This document shows positions 6,811 through 15,187 of a DNA stretch of 19,581 bases, piece after piece; position 1 is the stretch's first letter, and every line of letters starts with the position of its first letter. A program made the position numbers and the translations under genes. The DNA comes from CALZFJ01 sp051878575. Lineage in GTDB: Bacteria > Bacteroidota > Bacteroidia > Bacteroidales > Muribaculaceae. Location of the stretch: NCBI GenBank assembly GCA_051878575.1, contig JBJEKJ010000003.1, positions 1 through 19,581 of the forward strand. Reading direction: 5' to 3'. The notes below the pieces were generated by a model. The model worked only from the letters and a program-made list of their open reading frames with translations, did no database searches and was not told where the DNA came from.

Positions 6811-8955
6811 TCATTTTGCACTTGAGCCAATGCGATTGCGAGCGTCGCGGCCTGCGCCGGTGCCCTTATACTTGCTGCGAGCCGGATTGAAGTTGTATCT
6901 CACCGTGAGAATAAGGCGGTTGTAGTCCATTTGGTTTGTCTGGTGTATGCTGTAGCTGCCATAATAGACGTACACGTCGTTGTTGCCCTTTCTGAACATG
7001 TCCTGCCATGATAGGCGCAATGTTAGTGCATTGTTTTTCAGGAACGACTTCTGCACGGCTGTCTCCACCGACCAATAGTTGTTTATAAGCTCGATATTGC
7101 TGTAATTGGCCTTGCTGTGGAACTCCGAGTTCAGCTCCACCTGCCACGATTTTCCGAGGCGGAAGGCGTTGTTGGCGTTGAACACCCACATCGGCTTGTT
7201 GAACGAGCGCCGCCCATTGTCGAAGTCGAGCGTAAGCCACTGCTTAACGAAAGCCACAGTCCACGATGGAGTGAAGCAGCCCCACGTCTTGGAGGCCACG
7301 GCATATATGTTCAGCTTGTTCTGCGGCTTGTCGATATTCCTGTAAGTGACGCGAATCATGCCATCGTCGTTCACCTGCTCGCTCCAGTCGCATGCGAGGT
7401 CGATGTTTCGTGAGTAGGCGACACCAAAGGTGAACATATTAAACATCGCCGTGAGCGACACATTGTGCTCTATCGATGGTTTCAGCTTCGGATTTCCTTG
7501 CTGAAACACATATCGGTTGTGATAGTTCATCGCCGAGCTGAGCTGCCAGAACGACGGGCGCTGTGTGTAGCTCGAGTAGGCGAGCGCGAGGCGCACCTTG
7601 CCAAATGCTGTCGACATCGACGCCGACGGGAATACGTTGTTGTAGCTGCGGTTGAGGTTTCCGGAGGCGTCGAGCAGATCCTTGTAGTCGAAATAAGCGT
7701 GCTCAAAGCGCACTCCCACGTTGAAGTTAGTGTTTTGGTCGAGCGAGAAGCCATATTGCACGAACCCGGCGTAGGTGTTGTCCTTCACCTTTGCCAATGA
7801 GTTGGGGAGTCCCGTTCCGGTGCTCTCGTTGGTGTTGTCGCGGCTCACGAAAGTCTCCTCGGTTCCTGCCATGAGTTTTCCCTTCCACACAGGATACGAC
7901 AGTACGAGTTTGGTGGCCACCATGTTGTTCGACGACGATGTTACGGCCTCCACGTCCTTGTTGTCATTTGACGCCTGCTCCTTCATCAATTGGTGGTCGT
8001 TGTCGTGCGAGAAGAACATATCGGTGTTGAAGTCGATGTTCAGCTTGCCCACATTGCCGTTATAGTAGGCGTTCACGAGCACGTTGTCGGGATTCTCGCT
8101 CCACTTGCGGCCGTTGCTCCTGACGCTCTCCACGAGTGAGCCGCGATCCCACTTCTGCATGTTCAGCAGCTCGTCGGTGTTGGCTTTTGTCGACACTGCA
8201 TAGTCCACTTTGGCTCCAAGCGAGTGGTTGTCGTTGATTTGCCAGTTGAAACCCCCGTTAACGTGCGTACCCACGCCTTGCCACTCATGCTCAAAGTTTC
8301 CCTCATATTTGAAAATCTCGGCGCCCGTTTTCCTGTCGGTGGTAATCTGCCCCAGGTTGCTCCATTGGTGAGTGCGGTATTGCCACTCCTTCACCGATGC
8401 GAAGAAGTCGGCGCCCTTGTATCGGTAGTTCACGTTGATTTGGGCCTCAGGGTCGTTCTTGCCGGTGTGGAGGCTCTGCTCCGTCTTGGCAAAAGTGTTG
8501 AAGCTGAATCCGTCGCCTTGTCGGCGCACGGTCTTTATTCTCACCACCGACGAAACGGTGGCATCATACATGGCACCCGGATTGGTGATAACCTCCACGT
8601 TGGCAATCTCGTCGCTCATAAGCCGCTTCAGCTCGTCGAGGTCGCGCACCCGGCGTCCGTTGATGTAGTATATTGGCGCGCCTCGTCCTATCACCTCAAG
8701 GCCATCGCCCTTCCTGATCATTCCCGGCACCTTACGCAGCACGTCCTCGGCAGTTCCCGCCTTCTCAAGCACCGACCCCGATACTTTGGTTACCAGCGCA
8801 TCTCCTTTAAGGCGAGTATTGGGTAGTTGGCCTTTCACCACCACCTCCTGTAGTTCATAGATGCTCATAATGGAGTCCAATGCCAGTGAGTCCGATTGAG
8901 CATTGGCGTACATTGGGCCAATAGCCATCACAGCCCATAAAAAGAATCTTTTCAT
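6811..8955 (-). CDS. Outer-membrane beta-barrel / TonB-dependent receptor-like protein
   Basis: The 714-aa protein starts with a signal peptide (MKRFFLWAVMAIGPMYANAQ). A plug-like region follows: LQEVVVKGQLP (about 35-45), GTAEDVLRKVPGM, IYYINGRRVRD and NVEVITNPGAMYDA. The rest is a 22-strand-type barrel with alternating aromatic strands. The C-terminus RLILTVRYNFNPARSKYKG plus a short GTGAG tail is typical of the OMP_b-brl_3 family. It should sit in the outer membrane and import a ligand with TonB energy; the ligand is unknown. The usual N-terminal carboxypeptidase-regulatory-like domain is absent, and no SusD partner is adjacent, which argues against a classical polysaccharide locus. It lies 78 bp downstream of an AraC-family gene on the same strand, with its own -7 box between. 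Confidence 0.85.
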   Translation of the reverse strand: MKRFFLWAVMAIGPMYANAQSDSLALDSIMSIYELQEVVVKGQLPNTRLKGDALVTKVSGSVLEKAGTAEDVLRKVPGMIRKGDGLEVIGRGAPIYYINGRRVRDLDELKRLMSDEIANVEVITNPGAMYDATVSSVVRIKTVRRQGDGFSFNTFAKTEQSLHTGKNDPEAQINVNYRYKGADFFASVKEWQYRTHQWSNLGQITTDRKTGAEIFKYEGNFEHEWQGVGTHVNGGFNWQINDNHSLGAKVDYAVSTKANTDELLNMQKWDRGSLVESVRSNGRKWSENPDNVLVNAYYNGNVGKLNIDFNTDMFFSHDNDHQLMKEQASNDNKDVEAVTSSSNNMVATKLVLSYPVWKGKLMAGTEETFVSRDNTNESTGTGLPNSLAKVKDNTYAGFVQYGFSLDQNTNFNVGVRFEHAYFDYKDLLDASGNLNRSYNNVFPSASMSTAFGKVRLALAYSSYTQRPSFWQLSSAMNYHNRYVFQQGNPKLKPSIEHNVSLTAMFNMFTFGVAYSRNIDLACDWSEQVNDDGMIRVTYRNIDKPQNKLNIYAVASKTWGCFTPSWTVAFVKQWLTLDFDNGRRSFNKPMWVFNANNAFRLGKSWQVELNSEFHSKANYSNIELINNYWSVETAVQKSFLKNNALTLRLSWQDMFRKGNNDVYVYYGSYSIHQTNQMDYNRLILTVRYNFNPARSKYKGTGAGRDARNRIGSSAK

Positions 8956-8977
8956 AGATAATTCGTAAATTTTCGCG

Positions 8978-8985
8978 CAAAGGTA
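8978..8985 (-). promoter_or_regulatory. -7 box for the outer-membrane barrel gene
   Basis: The minus strand reads TACCTTTG, an exact TAnnTTTG match 22 bp before the ATG at 8955. The nearest upstream TTG (9003-9005) leaves a 17-bp gap, shorter than the usual 19-21, which would suit a promoter needing an activator such as the neighbouring AraC-type protein. Confidence 0.55.
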
Positions 8986-9033
8986 TATTATTAGTTTGCC
9001 TTCAACGTGTAAAAAACGGACATTCTGCCGATA

Positions 9034-9858
9034 TTATTCATGGTAAGACCTGTAGCCGCGGAAAAAATCATTGCGCTTGAGCTCCCTGATGTGGTTCAGA
9101 TAGTCGGTTGGCGACATACCGGCAAACGCCTTGAACTCCTTGTTGAAATGCGAGTGGTCGGTGAAGCCGAGTTTGTCGACTATATCGGTGAAGTCGCCAC
9201 TATCAAGCGCCTGTATGGCTTTTGTGGCAAAGAAAAAACGCTTCGTGCGTATCATCTGCTTGGGCGTCATGCCCACATTCTCGAGGAAAACGCGCCTGAA
9301 CTGCCGCTCGCTGAGGCAGGCCACATTGCTCAAGTCGTCGATGCCCACACCGGGATGGCGGTCGATTTCATCGCACACGGCCACCATGCGCCTCACTTGC
9401 GAGAAATCGGGATTGGCGGCAAGCCGCCTCATTATAAACTCCTCGATATATCCTATGGCCACATTGTTGTCATCGCATTCGAGCACGCGCCACTTAAGTT
9501 CGCGCATACCGGGAATTCCCACACTTTCCATGTCGATATTGTCGTCCATGAATGCGTCGCCGGGCATGTTCAGAATCACCTTGAGCGCGTATGGGCGGAA
9601 AAACACGAAAATCAGGTCGGAATATCCGTTCATCCTCACGAGCACGCCGGTGTTGTATTGCCCGCATATCGACGCCACATTCGACGAGTCGTCGACGCCA
9701 TTGATTACAAACGGATTGCCGCGATGAAACATCCACTTCATGCATCCGGTGGGGATGATGTTCATGCCAAACGAGGATCTGTCGGCACGCATGGTCCAAT
9801 AGTGGTGCACAAAGGGGCGCAACGGCATAGAAGGCAGTATGACTCTCGTCTGAAGCAT
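9034..9858 (-). CDS. AraC-family transcriptional regulator
   Basis: The 274-aa protein has an N-terminal sensing domain (about 1-150, with PLRPFVHHYW near the start, as in DUF6597-type AraC proteins) and a C-terminal AraC DNA-binding domain. The first helix-turn-helix is about 172-193 (GIDDLSNVACLSERQFRRVF); the second is 223-245 (FTDIVDKLGFTDHSHFNKEFK), followed by the family signature FAGMSPTDYL. It probably controls the barrel gene just downstream; this is inferred from position only. The ATG at 9858 gives a start that matches the family (MLQTRVILPSMPLRPFVHHYW). Confidence 0.88.
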   Translation of the reverse strand: MLQTRVILPSMPLRPFVHHYWTMRADRSSFGMNIIPTGCMKWMFHRGNPFVINGVDDSSNVASICGQYNTGVLVRMNGYSDLIFVFFRPYALKVILNMPGDAFMDDNIDMESVGIPGMRELKWRVLECDDNNVAIGYIEEFIMRRLAANPDFSQVRRMVAVCDEIDRHPGVGIDDLSNVACLSERQFRRVFLENVGMTPKQMIRTKRFFFATKAIQALDSGDFTDIVDKLGFTDHSHFNKEFKAFAGMSPTDYLNHIRELKRNDFFRGYRSYHE

Positions 9859-10290
9859 ATCGGGCTATCCAATTTCTAAAATAATTACTCAAAACACTTT
9901 ATTTTCCAACCTCATAATCGTGTATGCGAGGAATTTATTCTCAAAGATACTACTATTATTTCAATTCCCGCCCAATATGTGCCCCATTTTTCAACAACAT
10001 GCCTCCTAATCCCTGGAACGTGGTGCCTCTTTTGTTGCGCCAATATTAGGAGATTCATAAAAGATATGATTACCATCCACAATAATTGCATGAAAACCAT
10101 CTCATCATACTTAATATCAGTCGTATCCTGCTGAAGATCGAATAAATGAGCATTTGAATACAAGAAAATAAACTCGTCACGATGAGACTGTATTTTTTTT
10201 ACGCAAAACAAGATATTTTTCTTCTTGCGATTTAAACAGATGACTAAAAAGCTGTTTGTCAAAATATATGGTAACCATGTGGCATTGAAA
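9859..10290 (-). other. A/T-rich gap between the RhuM gene and the AraC gene
   Basis: This 432-bp stretch holds the AraC promoter and no gene I can support. A minus-strand frame at 9912-10262 (116 codons, TTG start) contains one hydrophobic run (FMQLLWMVIISFMNLLIL). It has no family resemblance I recognise and runs straight through the AraC -7 box, so I do not call it. A decayed accessory gene is possible. Confidence 0.4.
9942..9949 (-). promoter_or_regulatory. -7 box for the AraC-family gene
   Basis: The minus strand reads TATCTTTG, an exact TAnnTTTG match about 84 bp before the AraC start. A TTG at 9973-9975 is 23 bp upstream, slightly too far. Confidence 0.5.
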
Positions 10291-11271
10291 TTATTTATCC
10301 TTCAACTTCTTGATTTCTCTATCAAAGTCGCTTTCAAGCAGTTCCATTTCGCGTTTACGGTAGATTTCAAACTCCTTTTCTGCCTTTTCAATCGCCTGTT
10401 TATGTGAAATACAGCCTTTACCAATCAAGACCTTCCGTTTATGTGCAATAATCTGGTTATCCAGTGCCTCGATCCAATCTTTCATTGTCATGGGATTCAT
10501 TTCCAGTGCTTGGAACTCGGCAAAGTCCAAGAAACCGGAAACAAGCAGATTTAAGCGTTGTAGTTCAATCTCAGACAAATAGTTTTTAGCAATCTTCACA
10601 TCGTCCTTAGTCACATAGTTACCCTTAAAGTTCGTCATACCGACAAACGGCTTTTCATTATCCACACGATTATAGATAACCTCTGCTGCCGTATTTGCAT
10701 GGACAGCATAATGCAATTTGTTCTGCACGGTGGCAAAGAACATTTTTGTCATCTCATCACGTGGGTCATAATCCGTGGCTGTAGCATAAATATCTGTAAC
10801 TTGTTGGTAAAAATTGCGCTCACTGCTGCGAATATCCCTAATGCGTTGCAGCAACTCACGAAAATAGCGATTGCCACCCTGTTTCAACCGCTCATCATCC
10901 ATGGCAAATCCCTTTTGGATATATTCGTGAAGTCGTTGAGTTGCCCAACGGCGGAAACGAGTAGCTACTTGTGACTGAACACGATACCCCAAAGCGATAA
11001 CCATATCGAGATTATAATGGTCTATATTACGCTTCACCTGACGATTACCTTCCTGACGAACTAACAAGAATTTCTTGTTAGTTGCCTCTATGGTCAGTTC
11101 GCCATCTTTATATATGTTGTCTATATGTTGGCTAATGTTTTGTTGCGTAGTGCAATAAATTTCTGCCAACTGATTTTGTGTTAACCACAAATCCTCATCA
11201 GCAAAACGCACCGACACACGAGTTATCTCATTGTAGTCCTGATAGAGTATTATTCTATTTTCTTCGTTCAT
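10291..11271 (-). CDS. RhuM family protein
   Basis: The 326-aa protein matches the RhuM family (Virulence_RhuM). A helix-turn-helix-like segment LWLTQNQLAEIYCTTQQNIS spans 29-48. The hallmark block HYNLDMVIALGYRVQSQVAT, then RFRRWATQRLHEYI, spans 85-118. A second conserved block has NKLHYAVHANTAAEVIY and VGMTNFKGN around 185-220. The C-terminus is a charged helix (about 285-326). RhuM genes occur in pathogenicity and defence islands and inside type I restriction loci; the molecular function is not established. No hsd genes are nearby. The gene is visibly richer in A/T than its neighbours, suggesting transfer. Start ATG at 11271; length is normal for the family. Confidence 0.9.
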   Translation of the reverse strand: MNEENRIILYQDYNEITRVSVRFADEDLWLTQNQLAEIYCTTQQNISQHIDNIYKDGELTIEATNKKFLLVRQEGNRQVKRNIDHYNLDMVIALGYRVQSQVATRFRRWATQRLHEYIQKGFAMDDERLKQGGNRYFRELLQRIRDIRSSERNFYQQVTDIYATATDYDPRDEMTKMFFATVQNKLHYAVHANTAAEVIYNRVDNEKPFVGMTNFKGNYVTKDDVKIAKNYLSEIELQRLNLLVSGFLDFAEFQALEMNPMTMKDWIEALDNQIIAHKRKVLIGKGCISHKQAIEKAEKEFEIYRKREMELLESDFDREIKKLKDK

Positions 11272-11402
11272 TGGTTAATAATGAATAGATTACTTAATGG
11301 TTCGTATAAAATCACTATAACTCACGATATATCGCTATAGGGTCTATTATACATTCGTTATCAAGTCTACCTAAAAACACATTCTTCAACTTTCATAATG
11401 AT

Positions 11403-11462
11403 TTATTTACCTGTTCTTTTATGCTCTACCAATACAACTTTTATCCTATTTATATCTTCCAT
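11403..11462 (-). pseudogene. Truncated XRE-regulator start (19 codons) upstream of RhuM
   Basis: The minus strand from the ATG at 11462 encodes MEDINRIKVVLVEHKRTGK and then TAA at 11403-11405. This closely resembles the N-terminus of small Bacteroidales XRE regulators, which run MExINRIKVVLxExKxTxKWLAEQLG and continue through a helix-turn-helix. Here the frame stops exactly where WLAEQLG should begin, and I find no continuation in the following bases. It lies about 20 nt after the predicted transcription start of the RhuM unit, so it may be a gene eroded by a deletion or a short leader peptide. Confidence 0.5.
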
Positions 11463-11489
11463 GAAAAACCTCAATATTGGCTTTTGCTG

Positions 11490-11519
11490 CAAATATAGTG
11501 ATTAATTATGAAAATCAAA
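11490..11519 (-). promoter_or_regulatory. Promoter of the RhuM unit
   Basis: The minus strand reads TTTG (complement of 11516-11519), 18 bp, then TATATTTG (complement of 11490-11497). This is a near-consensus Bacteroidetes promoter with a spacer one base short. It gives a leader of about 210 nt before the RhuM start. Confidence 0.55.
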
Positions 11520-11618
11520 AAGTCATAGCAGAAATCTACCCCATATTGAACTTTTATTTCACCTAATACTTGAGGGGCGGTGTGGGTCGAATGGCGGTGA
11601 CGGTGGGAGCGGAAGCAG

Positions 11619-11652
11619 GAGAGGCTGCGCCGCTATTGCAGCACAGCCTCTC
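11619..11652 (-). terminator. Terminator-like hairpin of the 1114-aa secreted protein gene
   Basis: Arms 11619-11633 (GAGAGGCTGCGCCGC) and 11638-11652 (GCAGCACAGCCTCTC) enclose the loop TATT. The two non-Watson-Crick positions are G-U pairs in minus-strand RNA only, so the structure belongs to the minus transcript, 30 bp past the stop at 11683. No U-tract follows. Confidence 0.65.
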
Positions 11653-11682
11653 AGGTGTGATAATAGGGAAGTAGGGCTATGG

Positions 11683-14600
11683 TTACCTTACTGCCACTTT
11701 TGTGGCTTGTGAGCCGATGCGCACAATATAGATTCCTGCCTGGATATCGACGCGCTCGTTCGACGACTCTATGCCTACGCTGCGGAGCAGCCGGCCGTCG
11801 GCCGAGAAGATGTAGGCTTGCCGGCCCTCGGCGTTGAACACCGTGAGGCAGCCTGTTCCGCCTGCTACGGCTACTTTGGCCTCGGCACCGATACCGTCGA
11901 CGGCCGAATTGTCGGCGTCGAAAATCTTGTAGCTGTCGACTATCGTATAGGCGGCATCGCCGGGATAGTAGGTGGTGAAGATGCGAGCCTCTACCCATTT
12001 CTTGTTGCGGAAGGCCTCGGGAACCTCAATCGTGATGTCGTGCCATTCGGCGGTCATGTCGTTATAGAATGAGCTTACCTTAGTCTCCTCCACGTCGTTG
12101 GCTACGAGATGAATCTCGGTGTAGGCTGTCGTCGGTCCGCCAAACACCCTGAACGCGAGCTTCGGAGTCTTGGCTCCCTCGGTGGCGAATTTGGGCAATG
12201 CCACGAGGCTGTAGCTCGTGCCGTAGGAGTTGGACGGATAGGTTACGAGAGCGTAGTTGTCGGCGTCGTCGTTGGTGGCACCGTAATCCTCGGGCTTGGC
12301 GATTTTGCATTTACCCGAGTAGTAGGTATTGGGAGTCACGGTGATTATCGGCGTGTAGGTGTACTTGCCACCTGCGAAAGTCTCCTCTATTGGCAAACTG
12401 AACGGAGTTCCGAGCGTGAGCGTGAGATATGACACGTAGGGGCTCTTTCCGCCCTTGTTCTCGGCTTTGATGCCCACATATTGTATGCCCATTGCCGTTC
12501 CGTCGGCGAGTGAGAAGTCGAAATTGGTCTCGGCACCAAGTTCCTTCTTTTCAACCCACTGATTGATGTTGAAATTGTAGTCGCAATAGTAGTAGCGCAA
12601 GCTCTCCTTGTCGTAATAGCCTTCGGTTGAAGTAGCCCATGAAGGAGCGTTCCAGGTGATGTGAGCCGACATGTTATCATCGCTCACCGCAGCTTTCAGC
12701 GAACTTACGGAACCGGGGATAGAAATTCCGGTGTATACACTCACTGTGGCAACTTTGCTCTTAAACTCTCCATTTGCCACTTGCAGCGTGATTTCGTTGC
12801 TTCCTTGAACCGTCTTGAGCGTCACTCCGGTGAAAACCTGTCCGGGAGTGCCGTTCACGGTTACCGATTCCTCAGCAGAAGCTATCACGGCGGTCAAAGA
12901 CGTTCCTTCGGCTATCGTCTTGCCCGAAATAGTCTTTGTGGGCATTGTAAAGCCTATTATAGCCGATAACTCGCCCTTATCGGCAGCGGTGGCTGTGATT
13001 TCGGCAGGCACTTCAGGGCAATCGACCGAGAGTTGCGATTCCTTGATTGAAACCTTGTTGAAAAGCAACTCATCTTGCATAGCTTTCGACACGCAGTGCA
13101 CACCCACATAGTAATCGCCTGCTTCGGGGATATTAAAGTAAGCCGTGTAAGGCTCAGCGGCTTCATTCATCACATTATCGAAAGAAGCCAGCACGGTCAT
13201 AGCCGCAGCACTTGCTTCTTTTCCGTAGGCAATTTCAAAAGCCTCGGTATAATTGCGCGAGCGCACCCATGCATTCACCGATACTTCATAGAGTGCGGTA
13301 GCATTGGTAAACTTGGTGACCGGAACAAATAACCAGTCGTCGGCAGCTTTTGCTCCATAGTGATAGTACACCGCCTTGCGCGAGCTGTCGTATTTCCAAG
13401 TGTTGTTGTCGCCGTTGGAGTTTTCCACGATGCACAATTCAATTTCCTCGGGGGTGAAAGTGAAGTCGACAGGCACGGTGTAGGGCTCGCCATAGAGGAA
13501 TCTCGGCGACGAGCCGCGTTCGGATGTGCTACCGTCGAACACTGCCTCCACGGAAGCTACAAAAGCTCGCATTTTGCCGTAAGGCAACTCGTAGGCGTAT
13601 TCGGTAGCGGTAACCGGTGCTTCATTTAGCTTGGTGCCGTTGAGATACACATTATAAGTGACTTCCGATGGTTCGATATAGCCGGCGTTTACGCCCTCGG
13701 TCACGGCGTCCCACTTGATGCCCTTGCTGTCGAGCGTCACGTTGGCGGGAGCCTTAGGAGTGTCTTTACCTATGAATGTGGTGTTATAAATTGTGGCGCT
13801 TGCCGATGTCTCGCCCACCACTACGTTGAAGGCGAAGGTGTGTGGGCCGAAGGATACGTTGCTGAACGGAATGTCGACTTCCTCGCCGGCGTTCACTTCG
13901 GTGGAGCTATGCAGCGTGCCGTCGAGCAGAGCATTAAGCGTCATTTTGCCGGTCAGGGCGCTGCCGTCGTAGTAAGTGGAGGGTACTGCGACTGTCACGC
14001 TGCCCGAAAGGGAGGCGTTGGGGAAGTTGAACGACTTTATCACCGGGCGCTCGGGCGTGTTTGGCGCCGGAATCTTGTCGGAAGTGGAGAGAAAGAGGTA
14101 CTCGGTGTATTGTGGCAGCTCGGCGGTCACCGTTGTCTCTCCGGTGGCGGGGTCGAGGAGCACTATGCATGAGGTGAAGTCGCTACGCAGTGCCGCCCAC
14201 ACGAACCGCTTGTCGATGGGGCTGTAGGTCATTGCCTGCTTGTAGTTCGACGGTTTGATGCCGGTGCTTGATATCTTCTCGAAAGAGCCGTCGACGGTGC
14301 TGATGCGCACGAAATCGCCGGTGCGGCTCACGCCATAGAGCTTGCCGTCGGTGGAGTTGAAGCCGAACACTTGTGGCGTGGTGGCCGATGTGATGTCGCA
14401 CAGCTTGGTGAATGTGTGTGTCTCGGGGTCGATAGTCTGGAGCAGCTTGCCCGAGCCGTCGGCATTGTAGGTGTAGGCATACACCTTGTCGTTTTTCTCA
14501 TCATAGGCGCACATGAACACGAATTGCGTGGCGTCGACGCTGCTCAAGTTGCCATATTCGAGCGTGGTTCCGGTGGCAAGGTCGTTGATGTAATATCGCA

Positions 14601-15027
14601 TGTAGAGATATCCCGATGAGTTCAAGGCATAGTAGGAGTATAGCTTGTCGCCTTTCACAAATCCTGCCGCAGGCGTGAGTGAACTGTTGGTCCACAGCAT
14701 GTCCTGCTCTCCCGATGTGTTGAGCTCGCCCCAGAAAATAGGCTCAGGGAAAGCGTGCCAGCCGAGTATTGTGGCACCCGACGGGCTTATTCTCATTACA
14801 GGAGGCTGTGAGTCGTCGTGGCTCTTGGCCGTGGCGCGGGTTGAGGCTTTCAACGTGGAGGCCGTGAGTGTGGGAAACGGGTCGGCAACGGAGGCGATGA
14901 ACGCTTGCGAGCCGTCGCCCGGCAGCACTTGCAGTGGAGCGGCCGCCGATGCGTGGTGCGTAGGTATGATTAGCGCGAGCGCAAAGCCGGCTACAGCCGA
15001 TGTGATGGTAGTGAAAAATTTTCTCAT
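11683..15027 (-). CDS. Large secreted multidomain protein with T9SS sorting domain
   Basis: The 1114-aa protein begins with a signal peptide (about 1-29, MRKFFTTITSAVAGFALALI then HHASA). Residues about 75-330 contain repeated strands such as GDKLYSYYALNSSGYLY, KVYAYTYNADGSGKLLQTID and GKLYGVSRTGDFVRIS, suggesting a beta-propeller. Then come fibronectin-III-like and adhesin-like beta-sandwich segments (for example APANVTLDSKGIKWDAV and SAHITWNAPSWATSTEGYY). The C-terminus, VFNAEGRQAYIFSADGRLL followed by a QAGIYIVRI block, is a T9SS type A sorting domain. It is therefore probably exported through the type IX system and surface-attached or released. No catalytic motif is evident; a binding or adhesion role is an inference. 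It is a single-gene unit with its own leader hairpin and a terminator-like hairpin after the stop. Confidence 0.85.
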   Translation of the reverse strand: MRKFFTTITSAVAGFALALIIPTHHASAAAPLQVLPGDGSQAFIASVADPFPTLTASTLKASTRATAKSHDDSQPPVMRISPSGATILGWHAFPEPIFWGELNTSGEQDMLWTNSSLTPAAGFVKGDKLYSYYALNSSGYLYMRYYINDLATGTTLEYGNLSSVDATQFVFMCAYDEKNDKVYAYTYNADGSGKLLQTIDPETHTFTKLCDITSATTPQVFGFNSTDGKLYGVSRTGDFVRISTVDGSFEKISSTGIKPSNYKQAMTYSPIDKRFVWAALRSDFTSCIVLLDPATGETTVTAELPQYTEYLFLSTSDKIPAPNTPERPVIKSFNFPNASLSGSVTVAVPSTYYDGSALTGKMTLNALLDGTLHSSTEVNAGEEVDIPFSNVSFGPHTFAFNVVVGETSASATIYNTTFIGKDTPKAPANVTLDSKGIKWDAVTEGVNAGYIEPSEVTYNVYLNGTKLNEAPVTATEYAYELPYGKMRAFVASVEAVFDGSTSERGSSPRFLYGEPYTVPVDFTFTPEEIELCIVENSNGDNNTWKYDSSRKAVYYHYGAKAADDWLFVPVTKFTNATALYEVSVNAWVRSRNYTEAFEIAYGKEASAAAMTVLASFDNVMNEAAEPYTAYFNIPEAGDYYVGVHCVSKAMQDELLFNKVSIKESQLSVDCPEVPAEITATAADKGELSAIIGFTMPTKTISGKTIAEGTSLTAVIASAEESVTVNGTPGQVFTGVTLKTVQGSNEITLQVANGEFKSKVATVSVYTGISIPGSVSSLKAAVSDDNMSAHITWNAPSWATSTEGYYDKESLRYYYCDYNFNINQWVEKKELGAETNFDFSLADGTAMGIQYVGIKAENKGGKSPYVSYLTLTLGTPFSLPIEETFAGGKYTYTPIITVTPNTYYSGKCKIAKPEDYGATNDDADNYALVTYPSNSYGTSYSLVALPKFATEGAKTPKLAFRVFGGPTTAYTEIHLVANDVEETKVSSFYNDMTAEWHDITIEVPEAFRNKKWVEARIFTTYYPGDAAYTIVDSYKIFDADNSAVDGIGAEAKVAVAGGTGCLTVFNAEGRQAYIFSADGRLLRSVGIESSNERVDIQAGIYIVRIGSQATKVAVR

Positions 15028-15070
15028 AAATATTGTTTTTTAAATTTAATTCCTCATAGTCAAGATAAAA

Positions 15071-15113
15071 AGTGGTGTGCAAAAGCGCATAAAAACTTAT
15101 TTTGCACTACACT
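15071..15113 (-). promoter_or_regulatory. Hairpin plus U-tract at the start of the secreted-protein leader (attenuator-like)
   Basis: Arms 15071-15084 (AGTGGTGTGCAAAA) and 15100-15113 (TTTTGCACTACACT) pair at 12 of 14 positions around a 15-nt loop. On the minus strand the stem is directly followed by TTTTTATC. The transcript predicted from the -7 box at 15117-15124 would begin within or beside this stem, so the RNA starts with a terminator-like fold about 45 nt before the ATG at 15027. Confidence 0.5.
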
Positions 15114-15116
15114 TTG

Positions 15117-15151
15117 CAAATATATGCTTTTATTTTGAAAAATATTTTCAA
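15117..15151 (-). promoter_or_regulatory. Promoter region of the 1114-aa secreted protein, with palindrome over the -33 area
   Basis: The minus strand reads TATATTTG (complement of 15117-15124), an exact -7 match. A perfect inverted repeat TTGAAAA-ATA-TTTTCAA lies at 15135-15151 across the expected -33 area. Its TTG leaves a 24-bp gap to the -7 box, longer than ideal. The palindrome could be a regulator site. Confidence 0.5.
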
Positions 15152-15187
15152 TTTGTGATTTTTAGCAAAAAAATGATGTGAAAACGG

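Larger units (their letters stand above)
11272..11618. other. A/T-rich region upstream of RhuM
   Basis: Besides the promoter (11490-11519) and the 19-codon XRE-like remnant (11403-11462), it holds a perfect 10-bp palindrome CGATATATCG at 11325-11334 in the RhuM leader. From about 11570 the sequence becomes G/C-rich again, marking the edge of the A/T-rich patch near the end of the neighbouring secreted-protein gene. Confidence 0.4.

Noticed and set aside
9912..10262. Minus-strand 116-codon frame with one hydrophobic segment
   Set aside because: TTG start, no recognisable family, and it covers the AraC -7 box. It could be a decayed gene, but the sequence does not support a call.
11328..11346. 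TATATC-GCTATA-GGGTCTA in the RhuM leader, resembling the hipB operators
   Set aside because: The spacer is one base longer and the right half has a mismatch. A single occurrence in A/T-rich DNA is likely chance.
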